Assembly: GCA_963728395.1 (NCBI GenBank)
Contig: CAVSJJ010000008.1
Span: 558,001 to 622,000 of the forward strand
DNA from: CAVSJJ01 sp963728395
Lineage (GTDB): Bacteria; Actinomycetota; Actinomycetes; Actinomycetales; Dermatophilaceae
DNA: 64,000 nt
Direction of reading: 5' to 3'
Positions 62,895 through 64,000 of the stretch are shown here, piece after piece (positions within the stretch are counted from its first letter, which is position 1; each line of letters begins with the position of its first letter). The notes below the pieces were generated by a model. That model was given only the letters and a program-made list of their open reading frames with translations, was not told the origin of the DNA and ran no database searches. A program made the position numbers and the translations under genes.

Positions 62895-63380
62895 CTAGCG
62901 ACGGAGCACGACGGCGGTCGCCACGGCGGCGATGCCCTCGCCGCGGCCGGTCAGGCCGAGCCCGTCGCTCGTCGTGCCGCTCAGCGACACCGGGGCGCCG
63001 AGCGCCTCGCCCATGATCGCCTCGGCCTCCGCGCGTCGCGTGCCGATCAGGGGCCGGTTGCCGATGACCTGGACCGCGACGTTGCCGACGTCGAAGCCCG
63101 CCTCGCTCAGCAGCCGGGCGGTCTCGGCGAGGAAGCGCACGCCGCTCGCCCCGGCGAACTCCGGTCGCGAGGTGCCGAACTGCGCACCGAGGTCGCCGAG
63201 CCCGGCCGCCGACAGGAGGGCGTCGCACGCGGCGTGACAGGCGACGTCGGCGTCGGAGTGGCCGTCGAGCCCCCGTTCGCCGGGCCAGTGGATGCCGCCG
63301 ACCCACAGCTCGCGGTCGCTGCCCTCGCGCGCGAGGGCATGGACGTCGACGCCGATGCCGACCCGTGGTGCGCCGGCCAT
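62895..63380 (-). CDS. ispF: 2-C-methyl-D-erythritol 2,4-cyclodiphosphate synthase
   Basis: 161 aa. Fifth enzyme of the MEP isoprenoid pathway. Metal ligands D12 and H14 in GIGVDVHAL, conserved HSDADVACHAACDALLSAAGLGD, and GTTSDGLGLTGRGEGI. Ends 85 bp before cysS. The ispD gene stop lies three bases before its start, making ispD-ispF a unit. Confidence 0.95.
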   Translation of the reverse strand: MAGAPRVGIGVDVHALAREGSDRELWVGGIHWPGERGLDGHSDADVACHAACDALLSAAGLGDLGAQFGTSRPEFAGASGVRFLAETARLLSEAGFDVGNVAVQVIGNRPLIGTRRAEAEAIMGEALGAPVSLSGTTSDGLGLTGRGEGIAAVATAVVLRR

Positions 63381-63383
63381 GGT

Positions 63384-64000
63384 TCAGCCGGCCGAGGGAG
63401 CCAGCAGCCTGGTGGCGTGGGCGACGTCGGCGGGCGTCGTGATCTTGAAGGCGAGCTGATCGCCTCGGACGACGCGGACGTGGTGGCCGGTCAGCTCGAC
63501 GAGCGCGGCGTCATCGGTGGCCGCCTGCCCGGAGGCGTATGCCGCGACGAGCACGTCGCGCGCGAACCCTTGCGGGGTCTGGACGGCCCGGAGCGAGGAC
63601 CGGTCGAGGGTGCTCGTGATGAGCCCCTCGGCGTCGACGGTCTTGACGGTGTCGACGACCGGCAGGCCCGGCACGACTCCCGGGTCGCCCGCGCGGACCG
63701 CGGCGATGACCCGCTCGAAGACGTCGGGTGGGGTGAGGCAGCGGGCCGCGTCGTGGACGAGGACGATCTCGCAGGACGGCTCGAGGAGCTCCAGCCCGGC
63801 GGCGACCGAGTCCGACCGTTCCGCTCCCCCGGCGACGACGACGAGCCGGGGGTCTTCGGCATACCGGAGGGCGAGCTCATGGACGTGCCCGGGCGGGCCG
63901 ACGAGGACGATGTGGTCGATGTCCGGGACCTCGCGCAGGCCGCGCACGGCGTGGTCGACGACCGGCGCTCCGGCGAGGTCGACGAAGGCCTTGGGGACCT
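63384..64000 (-). CDS. ispD: 2-C-methyl-D-erythritol 4-phosphate cytidylyltransferase (5'-truncated by window)
   Basis: At least 205 codons visible; N-terminus with the nucleotide-binding loop is beyond position 64000. The visible part includes GGAERSDSVAAGLELL, VLVHDAARCLTPPDVF, VDTVKTVD and VQTPQGFARDVL, all IspD hallmarks. Catalyses CTP-dependent activation of MEP. Confidence 0.93.
   Translation of the reverse strand, partial: VPKAFVDLAGAPVVDHAVRGLREVPDIDHIVLVGPPGHVHELALRYAEDPRLVVVAGGAERSDSVAAGLELLEPSCEIVLVHDAARCLTPPDVFERVIAAVRAGDPGVVPGLPVVDTVKTVDAEGLITSTLDRSSLRAVQTPQGFARDVLVAAYASGQAATDDAALVELTGHHVRVVRGDQLAFKITTPADVAHATRLLAPSAG

Overview
The window is about 64 kb of high-GC DNA (I estimate low seventies percent) from an actinobacterium. 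The MoxR/DUF58/transglutaminase locus, Rpf-like protein, ANTAR regulator, RDD and DUF4032 proteins, and the ispD-ispF-cysS-rlmB order all point to Actinobacteria. Micrococcales, perhaps the Intrasporangiaceae/Dermatophilaceae group, is my best guess, but the sequence alone cannot settle it.

Layout. 0-4 kb: end of moxR, DUF58, transglutaminase-fold membrane protein. 3.9-9.1 kb: ung, SGNH hydrolase, acyl-CoA dehydrogenase, GH3 glycosidase. 9.4-12.1 kb (minus): SDR, gabT, DUF2231. 12.4-24.5 kb: a stress-like neighbourhood with a secreted lipoprotein, DUF6328, a FAD/Fe-S dehydrogenase, a TPP enzyme, an enolase-superfamily enzyme, DUF6131, a SigB/SigF-type sigma factor translationally coupled to a PAS-ANTAR regulator, a hemerythrin-like protein and several small proteins. 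24.5-29.8 kb: a divergent N-acetylglucosamine regulon (EIIA, EIIB and SIS deaminase on minus; GntR/UTRA regulator, EIIC and nagA on plus) around one complex operator. 30-35 kb: GNAT, secreted phosphoesterase, and a gluconate module (FCD regulator, gntP, gluconokinase). 35.2-36.6 kb: decayed remnants of a PQQ-propeller gene and a LuxR-type ATPase regulator. 36.8-49.4 kb: a probable genomic island between an intact tRNA-Thr and a 48-bp copy of the tRNA 3' half. It carries a PatB/MalY lyase and a complete sugar operon (DUF2291, ABC ATPase, permease, binding protein, FGGY kinase, TIM-barrel isomerase, split transketolase, SorC regulator). 49.7-54.8 kb: secreted esterase, Rpf-like protein, Ser/Thr kinase, CBS protein. 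55-58.6 kb: MsiK-like ATPase, DUF4032, RDD. 58.6-64 kb (minus): three small membrane proteins, then rlmB, cysS, ispF and ispD (cut by the window end).

The most interesting part is the island. Kinase + isomerase + split transketolase + ribose-type ABC transporter is the gene set expected for a branched or unusual pentose such as D-apiose. A short motif, GGCATAC/GTATGCC, that recurs about once per kilobase elsewhere is missing from the sugar operon, independently supporting foreign origin. Other points are a composite palindromic element in two convergent intergenic regions, a perfect 23-bp-arm palindrome at a frameshift in the decayed regulator (looks like a template-switch mutation), and a transglutaminase-fold protein lacking its catalytic triad.
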